Notes: generated from the letters alone by a model not told the origin. DNA of 64,000 nucleotides from Streptomyces sp. MST-110588 (GCF_022695595.1 NZ_CP074380.1:1550001-1614000), one strand, 5' to 3'; counted from the stretch's first letter, positions 27,774 to 40,157 are shown. Numbers and translations: made by a program.

Positions 27774-29108
27774 TCAACTGGCCCTACTCGTAATGACCGT
27801 TGTGTCCCGAAAGAGTGGGGGAGTGAGCGGATTCATAGCGGTGACATCACGTGGGGATATCTGAAAGCCCTGCCAGTGGACCGGCATCGGCTCCTGGTCC
27901 TCGTCCCGGGCGACATGGTGGAACCCGATGTTGACCCACGCGATGGGGTGCTTGAGCGTCTGACCGTTGACCCACGTGTCGACGCTCCTGCCCGCCTGGG
28001 CGCCGCAGTTGGGCAGGTTGTTGCTGGCGAACTGCTCACACTTGTTGTACTCGGTGAAGTAGACGTCGTGCTTGGTGAAACTACGTCCGGAGTACTTGTC
28101 GGTGTGGCCGGGGACGATCTCGTACGAGCGGGGGTGGCCGTCCGCGTTCCTGCCGGCGCCGCTGACCACCCGCCACCACCGCATCGGCCCGGCGTCCCCG
28201 GCCAGCTCCTTGGTGACCGGCTTGCGGGTGGTCGTGGTCTTCGGCGTACGGCCGTCGGTCTGCGCCGTCGTCGTGGAGTCGAACTGTTCGACCTTGTTGC
28301 CCGCGGAGCCGTCCACGCCGAAGTTCAGCCGCCAGAAGACGTTGTGGCTGTGGCTGGTGGCGTAGTCCTTGGCGCCCTTGCCCAGCGGCCAGCCACGGCC
28401 GTCGCCCGCGTCGTAGTCACTGGGCGAGACCGTACCGGTGGCACCGACCTGCATATGTATGGTGCCGTCACCGGAAAAGCGCCATTCGGTGATGTATTCG
28501 TACCATCCGACCTTGTTGACCGTGTAGACCAGCAGGTCCTTGCCCTGGGCCTGGTAGGTCCTGGGCTGCTCCCCCTGATAGGTGCCCAGCCGGTAGGCGT
28601 GGCCCCGGGCGCGGGTGGTGACGCACAGTCCGTTGACGTCCGGGTGGTCGGGGTCGAACGCGCCGGGGACCTTGACGGACTTGATCGAGCCGCCGGGACA
28701 CTCGCCGGGGTCCAGTGTCTGGAGTCCCTGGGCGAAGCTCTGGCCGGTCAGGTCGTCGTACTCGTTGCCGCCGTCGTCGTAGGGAACGTGTATCTGGGCG
28801 AGCTTCGCGGTGGTCAGCACCTTGATCGGGGCGCTCTCGCCCTTGGGCTGGTAGGTGACCTCGTCCAGGGTGAGGCCGGCGTTGCCCTCGTAGTGCCAGC
28901 ACATCCGCCAGGTGGTACCCCCCTCCAGTGTCTGAGTGATGCTGTAGGGGGTACTGCACGCCGCGGGGGCGGGAGCGGCGGCACCGGCCGCGGCGGGAGC
29001 GGCGTGGGCGCCCGGTCCGGCCATGAGTGCCGTTGTGCCGAGCAGCAGCGGCGCGGCGAAGGCCGCCGCGCCCCGGAGGCGGGCACGGTGGAGGAATCTC
29101 TCGTGCAT
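27774..29108 (-). CDS. Secreted copper amine oxidase, catalytic domain only
   Basis: A 444-aa exported protein with a signal peptide (to about residue 45) and a copper amine oxidase catalytic domain but no N2/N3 domains. It shows LDPGE (Asp133, corresponding to the catalytic base in FDxGE), VGWYEYITEW (Tyr203 at the TPQ position), HSH (His253 and His255, copper ligands) and IGFHHVARDED (His398, third ligand). The usual TPQ motif is N-Y-D/E-Y; here Trp replaces the Asn. Such enzymes oxidise primary amines to aldehydes with H2O2 and NH3. The missing N-terminal domains appear to be encoded by the gene just upstream on the same strand. Confidence 0.78.
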   Translation of the reverse strand: MHERFLHRARLRGAAAFAAPLLLGTTALMAGPGAHAAPAAAGAAAPAPAACSTPYSITQTLEGGTTWRMCWHYEGNAGLTLDEVTYQPKGESAPIKVLTTAKLAQIHVPYDDGGNEYDDLTGQSFAQGLQTLDPGECPGGSIKSVKVPGAFDPDHPDVNGLCVTTRARGHAYRLGTYQGEQPRTYQAQGKDLLVYTVNKVGWYEYITEWRFSGDGTIHMQVGATGTVSPSDYDAGDGRGWPLGKGAKDYATSHSHNVFWRLNFGVDGSAGNKVEQFDSTTTAQTDGRTPKTTTTRKPVTKELAGDAGPMRWWRVVSGAGRNADGHPRSYEIVPGHTDKYSGRSFTKHDVYFTEYNKCEQFASNNLPNCGAQAGRSVDTWVNGQTLKHPIAWVNIGFHHVARDEDQEPMPVHWQGFQISPRDVTAMNPLTPPLFRDTTVITSRAS

Positions 29109-29251
29109 GGGAAGGCTCCTGTACGGACGGAGAGAAGCGGAATGACGTCAGACGTACGGAAGTGCGCGGCCCGTGGATGCGTGGCCTGTAAGCACGTGGA
29201 CCCGCGGGCGACGGCCCCGATGACGTGAGGCGGTGGAGGACCGTGTACGAC

Positions 29252-30079
29252 TCAGTCCAGACGGCCCACGGTACGGGCGCTCAGATCGACGACGAAGCGC
29301 CTGGTGTCGATCCACTGGCCGTTCTTCACTTTCGTGAACAGCCGGACGCACCGGTGCCGCCCGCAGTCACGCAGGTTCTCCGGGGCGTCGCCCTCCGCCC
29401 GGCCCCGGTAGACGAAGCCGGTGACCATGAGCTGGTCCGCGTCGGTCAGCTCCTTGCCGGTGGCGTGCCGGTAGTCCTTTTTCAGCCCTTCGCCGAGCGG
29501 CGCGGCGATCAGCAGCCGGGCCGCCTCGAAGGATTCCTCGCGGTTGGGCGGCGGCTGCACCCCGCGCTGGCTGTCCGTCCCCACGACCTTCCCTGCGGAG
29601 AGGTCGACGGTCTTGGTGACGTAGGTGTCCGACGCGTAGTCGTAGACGGAGACGACGGCCCGGCGCGGCGCGTCGGGCCGCCCCGCCTCCGAGGGGTTGG
29701 GTTCGGCCAGATCGGTGGTCAGCCGCTCCGGCCCCGGCCTTCCCTTGACGTCCCGGCTGTCCTCGCGGAGCGTACGGGGCAGCGCCAGGTCCTGCGCGCG
29801 CCGCAGCTCGCCGTCCGTCAGGGGGTCCCGCCCGGTACCCCGGTCCCCCTCCCGCGGAGCACGCTCGACCACCCCGGGCCGGGCCGGCTGCCCCGCTTCC
29901 CCTTGCGCCCGCGTCCCCGGGCCGTCCGCCGCGGACGCCGGGTCGCCCCGGCGCCCCTCCCCCTGGGCGGCTCCCGCGTCCCCGGGCAGCGTCACCGCCA
30001 CCATGACCGCGGTACCCGTCAGCGCGACGGCCGCGCCGGCCACCACCTTGCCGAGGTGGTGGCGCATCAGTCTGAGCAC
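29252..30079 (-). CDS. Exported protein resembling copper amine oxidase N2/N3 domains
   Basis: A 275-aa protein with an N-terminal membrane or signal segment (GKVVAGAAVALTGTAVMVAV) and a Gly/Arg-rich linker. The rest resembles copper amine oxidase N2/N3 domains: LTDGELRRAQDLAL, RRAVVSVYDYASDTYVTKTVDLSAGKVVG and VQPPPNREESFEAARLL. It lies 143 bp upstream of the catalytic-domain gene on the same strand, so the two probably form one enzyme or complex. Start GTG 30079 follows a GGGGGG-rich ribosome site; ATG 30067 is an alternative. Confidence 0.65.
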   Translation of the reverse strand: MLRLMRHHLGKVVAGAAVALTGTAVMVAVTLPGDAGAAQGEGRRGDPASAADGPGTRAQGEAGQPARPGVVERAPREGDRGTGRDPLTDGELRRAQDLALPRTLREDSRDVKGRPGPERLTTDLAEPNPSEAGRPDAPRRAVVSVYDYASDTYVTKTVDLSAGKVVGTDSQRGVQPPPNREESFEAARLLIAAPLGEGLKKDYRHATGKELTDADQLMVTGFVYRGRAEGDAPENLRDCGRHRCVRLFTKVKNGQWIDTRRFVVDLSARTVGRLD

Positions 30080-30328
30080 TCTTCCCCCCTGCTGTTGCTT
30101 GCTCCAGCACACATATCGGTCGCCCAGTAGGACGATCGGACATCACTACGGGTTGCCCTCCTTTCGGCGCGGATCTCGGTAAATTCGCGCTGTGCGGGGC
30201 AAGTTGGGGAAGGATCGCGGATCGGTCCACGACCCGTGGGCCGTCCGGGCGCGTTTCAAGCCATCCAGTCACCGACACGAGTCATCGAGGCGTCGCGGCG
30301 GCGCTCGAAGAAGTGGAAGAGTCGACGC

Positions 30329-32629
<2,301 letters not shown>

Positions 32630-32663
32630 GCCCGCTGATCGCGGCGACCCGGAGGGAGGCCAT

Positions 32664-33248
32664 GTGTCCGTTCCGCCGGCCAGGGGACCGCACCACCCGC
32701 CGCCGGTCTCCTTCCGGCCCCTGGCGCGGGCCGACTTCCCCGCGCTGGGCGGCTGGCTGGCCGCCGAGCACGTACGGGCCTGGTGGCGCGGGGTGCTGCC
32801 CGCACCGTCCGGCATCGACCGGGAATTCGGCCCCCAGGCGGACGGCACCGACCCGACCCGGTCGTTCGTCCTGCTGCTCGCCGGGGAGCCGGCCGGGCTG
32901 TTCCAGTGCTACCGCCACGCCGACTACCCCGCCTGGGACAGCGCGGTCGGCGTGCCGGGCGCGGCCGGCCTGGACTATCTGATCGGGGAACCCGGCCACT
33001 GCGGCCAAGGCATCGGTACGGCGGCGATCTCGGCCTTCACCTCCGTGGTCTTCGGCCTCTTCCCGGAGGTGATCACACTGGCGTCCGTACCGCAGAAGGA
33101 GAACCGCGCGTCGTGCCGCGCCCTGGAGAAGGCCGGTTTCACTCTTCTGGGCGAACGTGACGTCGTCTCCGACGACCCCTCCGACTCCGGGATCAGTTCG
33201 ATCTACGTCCTGCCCAGGGCGCGCCCGGTACCGGCGGGCGGAGGCTGA
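32664..33248 (+). CDS. GNAT acetyltransferase, aminoglycoside 6'-acetyltransferase-like
   Basis: A 194-aa acetyltransferase of the type related to AAC(6') and siderophore acetylases. Motifs are FQCYRHADYPAW, LDYLIGEPGHCGQGIGTAAISAF (acetyl-CoA loop) and ENRASCRALEKAGFTLLGE. GTG 32664 has GGAGGGAGG upstream. It follows glgX by 34 bp and may share its transcript. Resistance is possible but not implied. Confidence 0.8.
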   Translation: MSVPPARGPHHPPPVSFRPLARADFPALGGWLAAEHVRAWWRGVLPAPSGIDREFGPQADGTDPTRSFVLLLAGEPAGLFQCYRHADYPAWDSAVGVPGAAGLDYLIGEPGHCGQGIGTAAISAFTSVVFGLFPEVITLASVPQKENRASCRALEKAGFTLLGERDVVSDDPSDSGISSIYVLPRARPVPAGGG

Positions 33249-33329
33249 GGGACACCCGCGGAGGCCGAGGGACACCTTCGCAAACCGTGATCCACCCTCC
33301 TGTGCCTCATCCGCACCATCGTGGCTCCC

Positions 33330-33384
33330 GGCCCGGGGGCGTTCCGGCCCGAGGGCGTCGCGGCCCGAGGGCGTCGCGGCCCGG
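33330..33384. repeat. Tandem repeat with 16-bp period before treY
   Basis: GGCCCGAGGGCGTCGC occurs at 33346-33361 and 33362-33377, preceded by a diverged copy at 33330 and followed by a partial one. It fills much of the 174-bp gap between the acetyltransferase and treY, 40 bp upstream of the treY ATG. Confidence 0.85.
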
Positions 33385-33422
33385 ATGAGGCAACCCGCCC
33401 TCCCGCGGGTACGTCTGTTCCC

Positions 33423-35834
33423 ATGACGGCCGAATCCAGTGCGCCACCCACCGCCACGTACCGGCTTCAGCTCCAGCCGGGCTTCCCCTTCGCCGCCGCC
33501 GAGAAGGCCGTACCCCATCTCGCCGCGCTGGGCGTCTCCCACCTGCACCTCTCCCCCATCCTGGAAGCGGTGCCCGGGTCCACCCACGGCTACGACGTGG
33601 TGGACCACTCGGCGGTCCGCGCCGAGCTGGGCGGGGAGGAGGGGCTGCGCGCGCTGGCCGCGACAGCCGCGGCGCACGGCCTGGGGCTGGTGGTGGACAT
33701 CGTGCCCAACCACATGGCCCTGCCGGCGCCGGAGTCGCTGAACGGGCCGCTGTGGGAGGTGCTGCGGGACGGTCCGGCGTCCCCGTACGCCCGCTGGTTC
33801 GACATCGAGTGGGACGGCGGGCACGGCGGCCGGATGCTGCTGCCCGTACTGGGCGGACGGCTCGGTGACGAGCTGCGCCATCTGCGTGTCGACGGGGACG
33901 TGCTGCGCTACCACGACCACGCCTTCCCGATACGCCCCGGTACGCGGGAGCTGCCGCTGCCCCGCCTGCTGGCCGCGCAGTGGTACCGGCTCGCCTGGTG
34001 GCGGCTGGCCCGCAGCGAGCTGAACTACCGCCGCTTCTTCACCATCTCCGACCTCATAGGACTGCGGGCCGAGGACCCGGAGGTCTTCGAAGCCACCCAC
34101 GCCACGGTGCTGCGGCTGCTGCGCGAGGGCGTCATCGACGGGCTGCGGGTGGACCACCCGGACGGCCTGGCCGATCCGGGGGCGTACCTGGCCCGCCTCC
34201 ACAAGGCCACCGGCGGGCGCTGGACGGTGGTCGAGAAGATCCTCACCGGCCACGAGCGGCTGCCGGCCGGCTGGGCCTGCGCGGGGACGACGGGCTATGA
34301 CGCGCTGCGTCACATCGACGGGCTGTTCGTGTGCCCGCTGGGCGACGGCCAGCTCTTCTCGGTCTACCGGGACTTCGTCACCCCGCTGGCGGACAGCGGC
34401 GGCGACTGGGAGGAAACGGTACGCCGCGCCGCGTACGAGGTCATCACCCACGACCTGGCGGCGGAGGTGGAGCGCCTGGTGCGTACGGCGTCGCGGATCA
34501 GCGACCGGGCGCCCGGTCCCGGTGACCACGCGCCGTGGGCGCTGCGCACCGCGATCCGTGAGCTGCTGGTCCGGCTGCCCGTCTACCGCCCGTACGCCGC
34601 CGAGCGGTCCCGCGGGGAGCACGACGCCGCGATGCTGGCCGCCGCCGCCGCGCGGGCCCGTACGGTATTCCGGGTGCCGGAGGAGGCGCAGGCGGTGGAT
34701 CTCATACGGGACCTGGCCCTCGGACTGACGGGCGAGGGGCCCGACCGGGCGGACTTCAGTGCCCGGTTCGCGCAGACCGCCTCCGCGCTGCGCGCCAAAT
34801 CGGTGGAGGACACCGCCTTCTACCGCTATCTGCCGCTGCTGTCGGCCTGCGAGGTGGGGTGCGACCCGGGGGCGCCGGCCGTGGGTTCGGACACCTTCCA
34901 CGAGTACTGCGCGCGGCTCCAGCGGGACTGGCCGCTGACCGGTACGGTGCTCTCCACCCACGACACCAAGCGCAGCGCCGACGTCCGGGCGCGTATCGCC
35001 GTACTGTCCGAGTGCCCCGAGCGCTGGCGGGACCTGCTGAACCGGGTGACCGCGCGCACCGCGGGCGGCGACGACGCCCTGGCGCCGGACCAGCAGGTGG
35101 CCTGGATGGCCTGGCAGACCGCGTTCGGACTCGGCAGGCCGTCGGCGGAGCGGCTGATCCCCTCGGTGCTCAAGGCGGTCCGCGAGGCGGGGCTGTGCAC
35201 GTCGTGGACCGAGCGGGACCCCGTCTACGAGGACGCGGTGACCGACTTCCTGCGCGCCGGGCCCTGCGGTCCGGCCTCCTCCGCGCTCACCGCGCTGGCG
35301 GTGGAACTGGCCCCCTTCATCCGCGCCAACGTGCTGGGCGCGGCGCTGCTGCATCTGACCATGCCCGGCGTGCCCGACCTGTACCAGGGCACCGAGACGG
35401 AGTACGCGGCGCTGGTCGACCCGGACAACCGCCGCCCGGCCCGCCTGCGGACCGCGCTGCTCGGCGAGCTGCTGGACGGGGCCGCGCCGCGCGACCTGTC
35501 CGGGGAGAAGCTGCTGCTGACGGCGGCGGCCCTGCGGCTGCGCCGGGAGCACCCGGGGTGGTTCGGCCCGGCCGCCACGTACACGCCGCTGCACGCCGAG
35601 GGCCCGGAGGCCGGGCACTGTCTGGCCTTCGCACGGGCCGGCCGGGTGGTGACGGTCGTCACCCGGCTCTCGCTGCGGCTCGCCGAGGACGGCGGCTGGG
35701 ACCGTACGGAACTGCCGCTTCCGTCCGCGGGGCCCTGGCGGGAGCTGCTGACCGGGCGCGAGCTGACGGGGCAGGTGGCGGGCCTGGCCGGGCTGCTGGA
35801 CCGGTTTCCGGTGGCACTGCTGGTCGCCGGCTGA
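33423..35834 (+). CDS. treY: Malto-oligosyltrehalose synthase
   Basis: An 803-aa GH13 enzyme that converts the reducing end of maltodextrin to a trehalosyl unit. TATYRLQLQPGFPF is the classic TreY N-terminus. Active-site signatures are DIVPNHMA, IDGLRVDHPDGL (nucleophile Asp), TVVEKIL (acid/base Glu) and STHDTKRS. It works with TreZ, encoded 8.5 kb downstream, to make trehalose from glycogen chains debranched by GlgX. Confidence 0.95.
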   Translation: MTAESSAPPTATYRLQLQPGFPFAAAEKAVPHLAALGVSHLHLSPILEAVPGSTHGYDVVDHSAVRAELGGEEGLRALAATAAAHGLGLVVDIVPNHMALPAPESLNGPLWEVLRDGPASPYARWFDIEWDGGHGGRMLLPVLGGRLGDELRHLRVDGDVLRYHDHAFPIRPGTRELPLPRLLAAQWYRLAWWRLARSELNYRRFFTISDLIGLRAEDPEVFEATHATVLRLLREGVIDGLRVDHPDGLADPGAYLARLHKATGGRWTVVEKILTGHERLPAGWACAGTTGYDALRHIDGLFVCPLGDGQLFSVYRDFVTPLADSGGDWEETVRRAAYEVITHDLAAEVERLVRTASRISDRAPGPGDHAPWALRTAIRELLVRLPVYRPYAAERSRGEHDAAMLAAAAARARTVFRVPEEAQAVDLIRDLALGLTGEGPDRADFSARFAQTASALRAKSVEDTAFYRYLPLLSACEVGCDPGAPAVGSDTFHEYCARLQRDWPLTGTVLSTHDTKRSADVRARIAVLSECPERWRDLLNRVTARTAGGDDALAPDQQVAWMAWQTAFGLGRPSAERLIPSVLKAVREAGLCTSWTERDPVYEDAVTDFLRAGPCGPASSALTALAVELAPFIRANVLGAALLHLTMPGVPDLYQGTETEYAALVDPDNRRPARLRTALLGELLDGAAPRDLSGEKLLLTAAALRLRREHPGWFGPAATYTPLHAEGPEAGHCLAFARAGRVVTVVTRLSLRLAEDGGWDRTELPLPSAGPWRELLTGRELTGQVAGLAGLLDRFPVALLVAG

Positions 35835-36084
35835 CGACCGGCGGGGCCGCACGCACGGGCCGACGGGCCGCACGTACGGGCCGGGGGAGCCGGGGCGCCG
35901 CTCCCCCGCCGGCCCGCCGGGCGGCCATTGACATGTTCGACAGGGCGCCGCTTGAATCGGCCACGGCACCCGGCGGCGCACGCCGCGAAGCCCGGCGTAC
36001 GGCGCCGCGGGTGCTGATCGTGGCACACCCGCGCGGAAGCGGCCGTCGGACGACGGCCGTTCGTCCAAGTGAGAGGGGACCACA

Positions 36085-36483
36085 ATGATCCGGAAATTCG
36101 CCGTGCCGTTCGGTGTCCTCGCCCTGAGCACCGTGGGCCTGCTCGGAACCGCCCCGAACGCCGGCGCCGGCACACCGCCCGCCGAGGACGGGGTGCGGGC
36201 GGGAACCTTCTATCTGTACCAGCACGACGACTACAAGGGCTATTCCTACGACTACCGTGGCAGCGACTCCAATTTCACCAACAACTACTGGAACCACGAC
36301 AGTTCCAAGGGGTCGATCAACGACGGCACCAGCTCGGTGCAGAACCACACCGACCGCAATGTCGTGCTGTGGCAGAACGCCGGCTACACCGGTGACAACT
36401 ACTTCTCCAAGAAGAATTCCGTCGACCGGGACCTGAGCAACAACCACTTCGACAACAAGGCCAGTTCCATCCAGTTCCAGTAA
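36085..36483 (+). CDS. Secreted peptidase inhibitor I36 / beta-gamma crystallin-like protein
   Basis: A 132-aa exported protein. The signal peptide is FAVPFGVLALSTVGLLGTAPNAGA. The mature 100 residues have the Tyr/Asn/Asp-rich pattern of the I36 inhibitor/crystallin-like fold: GTFYLYQHDDYKGYSYDY, NNYWNHDSS, NVVLWQNAGYTGDNYFS. AT content is higher than in its neighbours. ATG 36085 has GAGAGGGGA upstream. The target protease, if any, is unknown. Confidence 0.75.
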   Translation: MIRKFAVPFGVLALSTVGLLGTAPNAGAGTPPAEDGVRAGTFYLYQHDDYKGYSYDYRGSDSNFTNNYWNHDSSKGSINDGTSSVQNHTDRNVVLWQNAGYTGDNYFSKKNSVDRDLSNNHFDNKASSIQFQ

Positions 36484-36559
36484 CAGGACGGAACCGACGG
36501 TCACAGCGCGCGGAGGGTGGCCCACGCCGCTCTCCGCGGCCCCGACGGAAGGGAGTGCC

Positions 36560-37460
36560 GTGCCCGGATCCCGGCGGCCGGCCGCCCGCTCGTCACGCCG
36601 GCCGTGCTCCTGGCGGCCCTGGCCGGCACCGGCTGCGCGGCACACACGCCGCCCTCCCCGGACCCTCCCGCCGCGCCCGCGTCCCCGTCCGGGCTGCGGC
36701 CCCCGGCGCCCAGCCCGTTGGCCCGGAGTCTGGTGCTGCCCTTCGACGCGTACGAGCAGTCCCTCGACGAGTACTACACCGTGAAAGCCGCCGAGGACCT
36801 TCTCGTACGACAATGCATGCGCGAACGGGGATTCACCTGGAAACTGCTGCACCGCACGACGGCCGACACCACCGGGCTGAAGAACCGGCGGCGTTACGGC
36901 GTCATCGAGCCGGACGTCGCCCGCACACTCGGCTATCACGTCGTTCCCGGCCTCCTGAGCCCCCGGAAGTCATCAAGGAATGGCAGGCAAGGAAAGACGG
37001 GCTGAGCGAGCGTGAACACCGGGCCGTCTACGGGAAGAACGGCTGTGCCGACCGCGCGTCCGAAGACCTCGCGGCCGGTCCGCGCATCGATGAATCCCTG
37101 TTCAACCGGCTCAGCGCGGACGGCCTGGAGAAAGCACGGCGTACCCCCGGGGTGGCGAAGGCGCTGAGCGGATGGCGCAGGTGCATGCGGGAAAAGGGAT
37201 ACCGGTACGCGGACCCGTACGCCGCGGCCGGTGCGGCGAAGTGGAACGGGGCGAGAACACCCTCGGCCCTGGAGATCGCCACGGCCACGGCGGATGTCGC
37301 CTGCCAGCAGCGCAATCGGCTCGTCACCACCTGGTTCGCCGCCGAGAAGAGAATCGAGGAAGAGGACATCCGGCAACACCGGGAGTATTTCCGGAAACTA
37401 CGGGACGCCAAGGAAGGGAATGTGCGGGCGGCGCGGGCCCTGCTCGCCCGTACCCGCTGA
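36560..37460 (+). CDS. Putative lipoprotein of unknown function (frameshifted)
   Basis: I do not recognise the family. The corrected protein would be about 300 aa with a lipobox (AVLLAALAGTGCAA), a Pro-rich linker and a helical, Cys-containing body (LLVRQCMRERGFTW, GWRRCMREKGYRYADPY, ADVACQQRNRL). This resembles secreted actinobacterial proteins with paired Cys residues. GTG 36560 has GGAAGGGA 5 nt upstream but needs a one-base correction near 36600 to reach the lipobox frame; a GTG at 36517 is already in that frame but has no spaced ribosome site. A second missing C near 36959-36965 (LLSP/PEVIKEWQ) joins the C-terminal part. Confidence 0.6.
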
Positions 37461-37499
37461 TCCGCCTCCCGGCCGCCCGTCACCGCCCCTCGCCGCCCG

Positions 37500-38368
37500 T
37501 CATTGCCCCTCGCCGCGCAGCATCTCCACGAACGCCGCGGCGGCACCGGTCGGTTCGACCCGTGAGAAGGCGGTGATCTCGCGCCGCCACTCCGGCACCA
37601 CGGGGACGGCCGCGCAGTCCAGCCCGCCCAGTTCGTGCTCCGCCGTGATCAGGACCCCCACGCCGGCCGCCGCCATCCGCGCCGCCGTCGAACTGTTCCG
37701 GGTCCGTACGGCCGTACGCGGCGTGAAGCCGGCCCGCTCGCAGGCCAGGTCCAGGACCCGGCGGCCCTCCACGAACGGCTCCAGCGCACAGCGCACCCAC
37801 GGCCGTTCGGCCAGCTCCTCCAGCCGCACGGCGGCGCGGGTGGCGAGCGGGTCGTCGTGCGGGACGGCCAGCACCATCCGCTCCTCCCCCACGACGGTGA
37901 CCGGCCCCGGCCACTCCTTGGGGCGCGGCCGACCGCCACATCGGCGATGCCGCGCTCCATCCGCTCGTACAACTCCTCGGTGGTGGCGTATTCGTGGAGC
38001 ACCAGGCTCACCCCGCCGTACGCCCGTCCCCAGCGCTCGCACACCTCGGGCAGCACCCCGAAGGCATGCGCGTGCACGGTCGCGATGTGCAGCTCGCCGG
38101 TCCGCGCGCCGGCCGCGGCCAGGGCTGCGCGGCGGGCCTGGACGGCGCTGCGTACGGCGAGTTCGGCGTGCGGGAAGTAGGCCCGGCCCATGGGAGTCAG
38201 CCGCACCCCGCGCGTCAGCCGCTCCAGCAGCGGGCCGCCGACCTCCCGCTCCAGGGCCTTGATCTGGTGCGAGAGCGCGGACTGGGTGACGTGCAGCGCC
38301 TCGGCGGCGCGTGTGAAGGACTCCTCCTCGACGACCGCGACCAGGTACTCCATCTGCCGCAGACTCAT
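37500..38368 (-). CDS. LysR-family transcriptional regulator (frameshift near 37928)
   Basis: About 289 aa. The N-terminal winged HTH is [18 protein letters not shown] to [20 protein letters not shown]. The effector domain continues in a second frame after DVAVG; one extra G/C at 37927-37930 gives [14 protein letters not shown]. The ATG at 38368 has GGGGAGGG upstream. It is divergent from the flavoprotein gene across 84 bp, the classic arrangement for a LysR regulator and its target. Confidence 0.85.
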
Positions 38369-38452
38369 CCGCCCTCCCCATGCACAACGTTCATCGCCTC
38401 CATCGAAACCTTGCCTTGGACTCATCGTCGCAGGTGGACGCAGGCTTGCCGC

Positions 38453-40020
38453 ATGAACGTCTGCACGGATGAAACAGCCGGACGCCCCGGACACCCCGGA
38501 CACCCGGACGAGACCGATGTGATCGTCATCGGCGGCGGCACCGGCGGCTACAGCACGGCCCTGCGAGCCGCCGCGCTCGGCCTGCGGGTCGTCCTGGCCG
38601 AACGCGACCTGGTCGGCGGCACCTGTCTGCACCGCGGCTGCATCCCCAGCAAGGCCATGCTGCACGCGGCGGAGCTGGTCGACGGGATCGCCGAGGCACG
38701 CGAACGGTGGGGGTGAAGGCCACCGTGGAGTCCCTGGACTGGCCGGCGCTGGTCGCCACCCGCGATGACATCGTCGGCCGCAATCACCGGGGGTGGAGGG
38801 GCAGTTGGCCCGCGCGGGGGTGCGGGTGGTGCGCGGTACGGCGCGGCTGACCGGGCCGCGTACGGTCTTCGTGGACAGTACGGATTTCGCGGTAGTGCGG
38901 ATTTCGCGGGTAGTGCGGATTTCGCGGGCAGTACGGACTTCGTGGGCAGTACGGGCGCGGGCTCGGACAGGGGCTTCGGCGGCAGGCGTTTCACGGCCCG
39001 GCGCGGCATCGTCCTGGCCACCGGCTCCCGCCCGCGGCTGCTGCCCGGTCTGGTTCCCGACGGCCGTCGCGTCGTCACCAGCGACGACGCGCTGTTCGCC
39101 GTCGGCCTGCCGGCTTCCGTCCTGGTGCTGGGCGGGGTGCGATCGGCGTGGAGTACGCCTCCTTCCACCGCTCGATGGGCGCCGAGGTCACTGTCGTGGA
39201 GGCGGCGGACCGACTGCTGCCGCTGGAGGACGAGGACGTCAGCCGCCATCTGACGCGCGGCCTGAAGAAGCGCGGCATCACCGTCCGTACGGCATCGACG
39301 CTGGTGGGGCGGAGGTGCTCGAAGACGGCGTACGGGCCACCGTGCGCACTCCCAAGGGGGAGGAGGTGGTCCTGGAGGCCGAGCGGCTGCTGGTCGCGGT
39401 GGGCCGGGTGCCGGTGACCGACGGCCTGGACCTGGCGGCGGCCGGGCTGGCCACGGACGGGCGGGGTACCTCGCGCCCGCCGACTGGTCGCGGCTGGAGA
39501 CCGCCGTACCGGGCATCCACGTGGTCGGCGATCTGCTGCCGCCGCCCTCCCTGGGCCTGGCCCACGCGTCCTTCGCCGAGGGCCTGCTGGTCGCCGAGAC
39601 GCTGGCGGGCATCCCCTCACGGCCGGTGGACTACGCGGCCGTACCGCGGGTGACGTACTCCAGCCCGCAGACCGCCTCGGTCGGCTCACCGAAGCCGGGG
39701 CCCGCGCCCGGGGCCTGGCCGTGAAGGTCAACACCATGCCGCTGACGGCGGTCGCCAAGGGGATGGTGCACGGGCAGGGCGGCCTGGTGAAGGTCCTCGC
39801 GGCGGCGGACGGCGCGGGCGGCGAGGCCACCGGTGCGGTGCTGGGCGTCCACCTGGTGGGGCCGCACGTGTCCGAGATGATCGCCGAAAGCCAGTTGATT
39901 GTGGCCTGGGACGCCGAGCCGGGCGATGTGGCCCAGCACGTCCACGCGCACCCCACGCTCTCGGAAGCGGTCGGGGAAACCTTCCTCACGCTCGCGGGGC
40001 GGGGCCTGCACCAGCACTGA
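38453..40020 (+). CDS. Dihydrolipoamide dehydrogenase-like flavoprotein (seven frameshifts)
   Basis: A pyridine nucleotide-disulfide oxidoreductase, 524 aa if all breaks are repaired. It shows an FAD motif [21 protein letters not shown], the redox disulfide [13 protein letters not shown], an NAD domain ([34 protein letters not shown]) and a C-terminal dimer domain with the active His ([13 protein letters not shown]). Frames break at G/C runs near 38709, 38789, 38891, 39134, 39306, 39463 and 39683, each explained by one missing base. A hexapeptide repeat interrupts the protein near 38877-38965. It may be a real pseudogene or an error cluster. It is probably controlled by the divergent LysR protein. 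Confidence 0.75.
38877..38965 (+). repeat. In-frame 18-bp minisatellite in the flavoprotein gene
   Basis: Units AGTGCGGATTTCGCGGGT and variants start at 38877, 38894, 38912, 38930 and 38948. They encode S-T/A-D-F-A/V-G repeats. The first copy is 17 bp, one G short, which is where one frame break lies. The stretch is not part of the conserved fold. Confidence 0.85.
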
Positions 40021-40157
40021 CGGCCGGGGCGCCGGTGGCGCGGGCCGGGCCGTTGTCCGGCCGTCGCCGGGCCGGGCCGGAAAATGAGTTGCGGCCCGCC
40101 CGTACGTGTCGATAACCATGGTCCGGTACGTACGTCCACCCCCCACGGGAGAACTTC

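Noticed and set aside
38453..40020. Reading the flavoprotein locus as several small independent genes
   Set aside because: Consecutive fragments match one dihydrolipoamide dehydrogenase-like protein in order, and each junction is repaired by one base.
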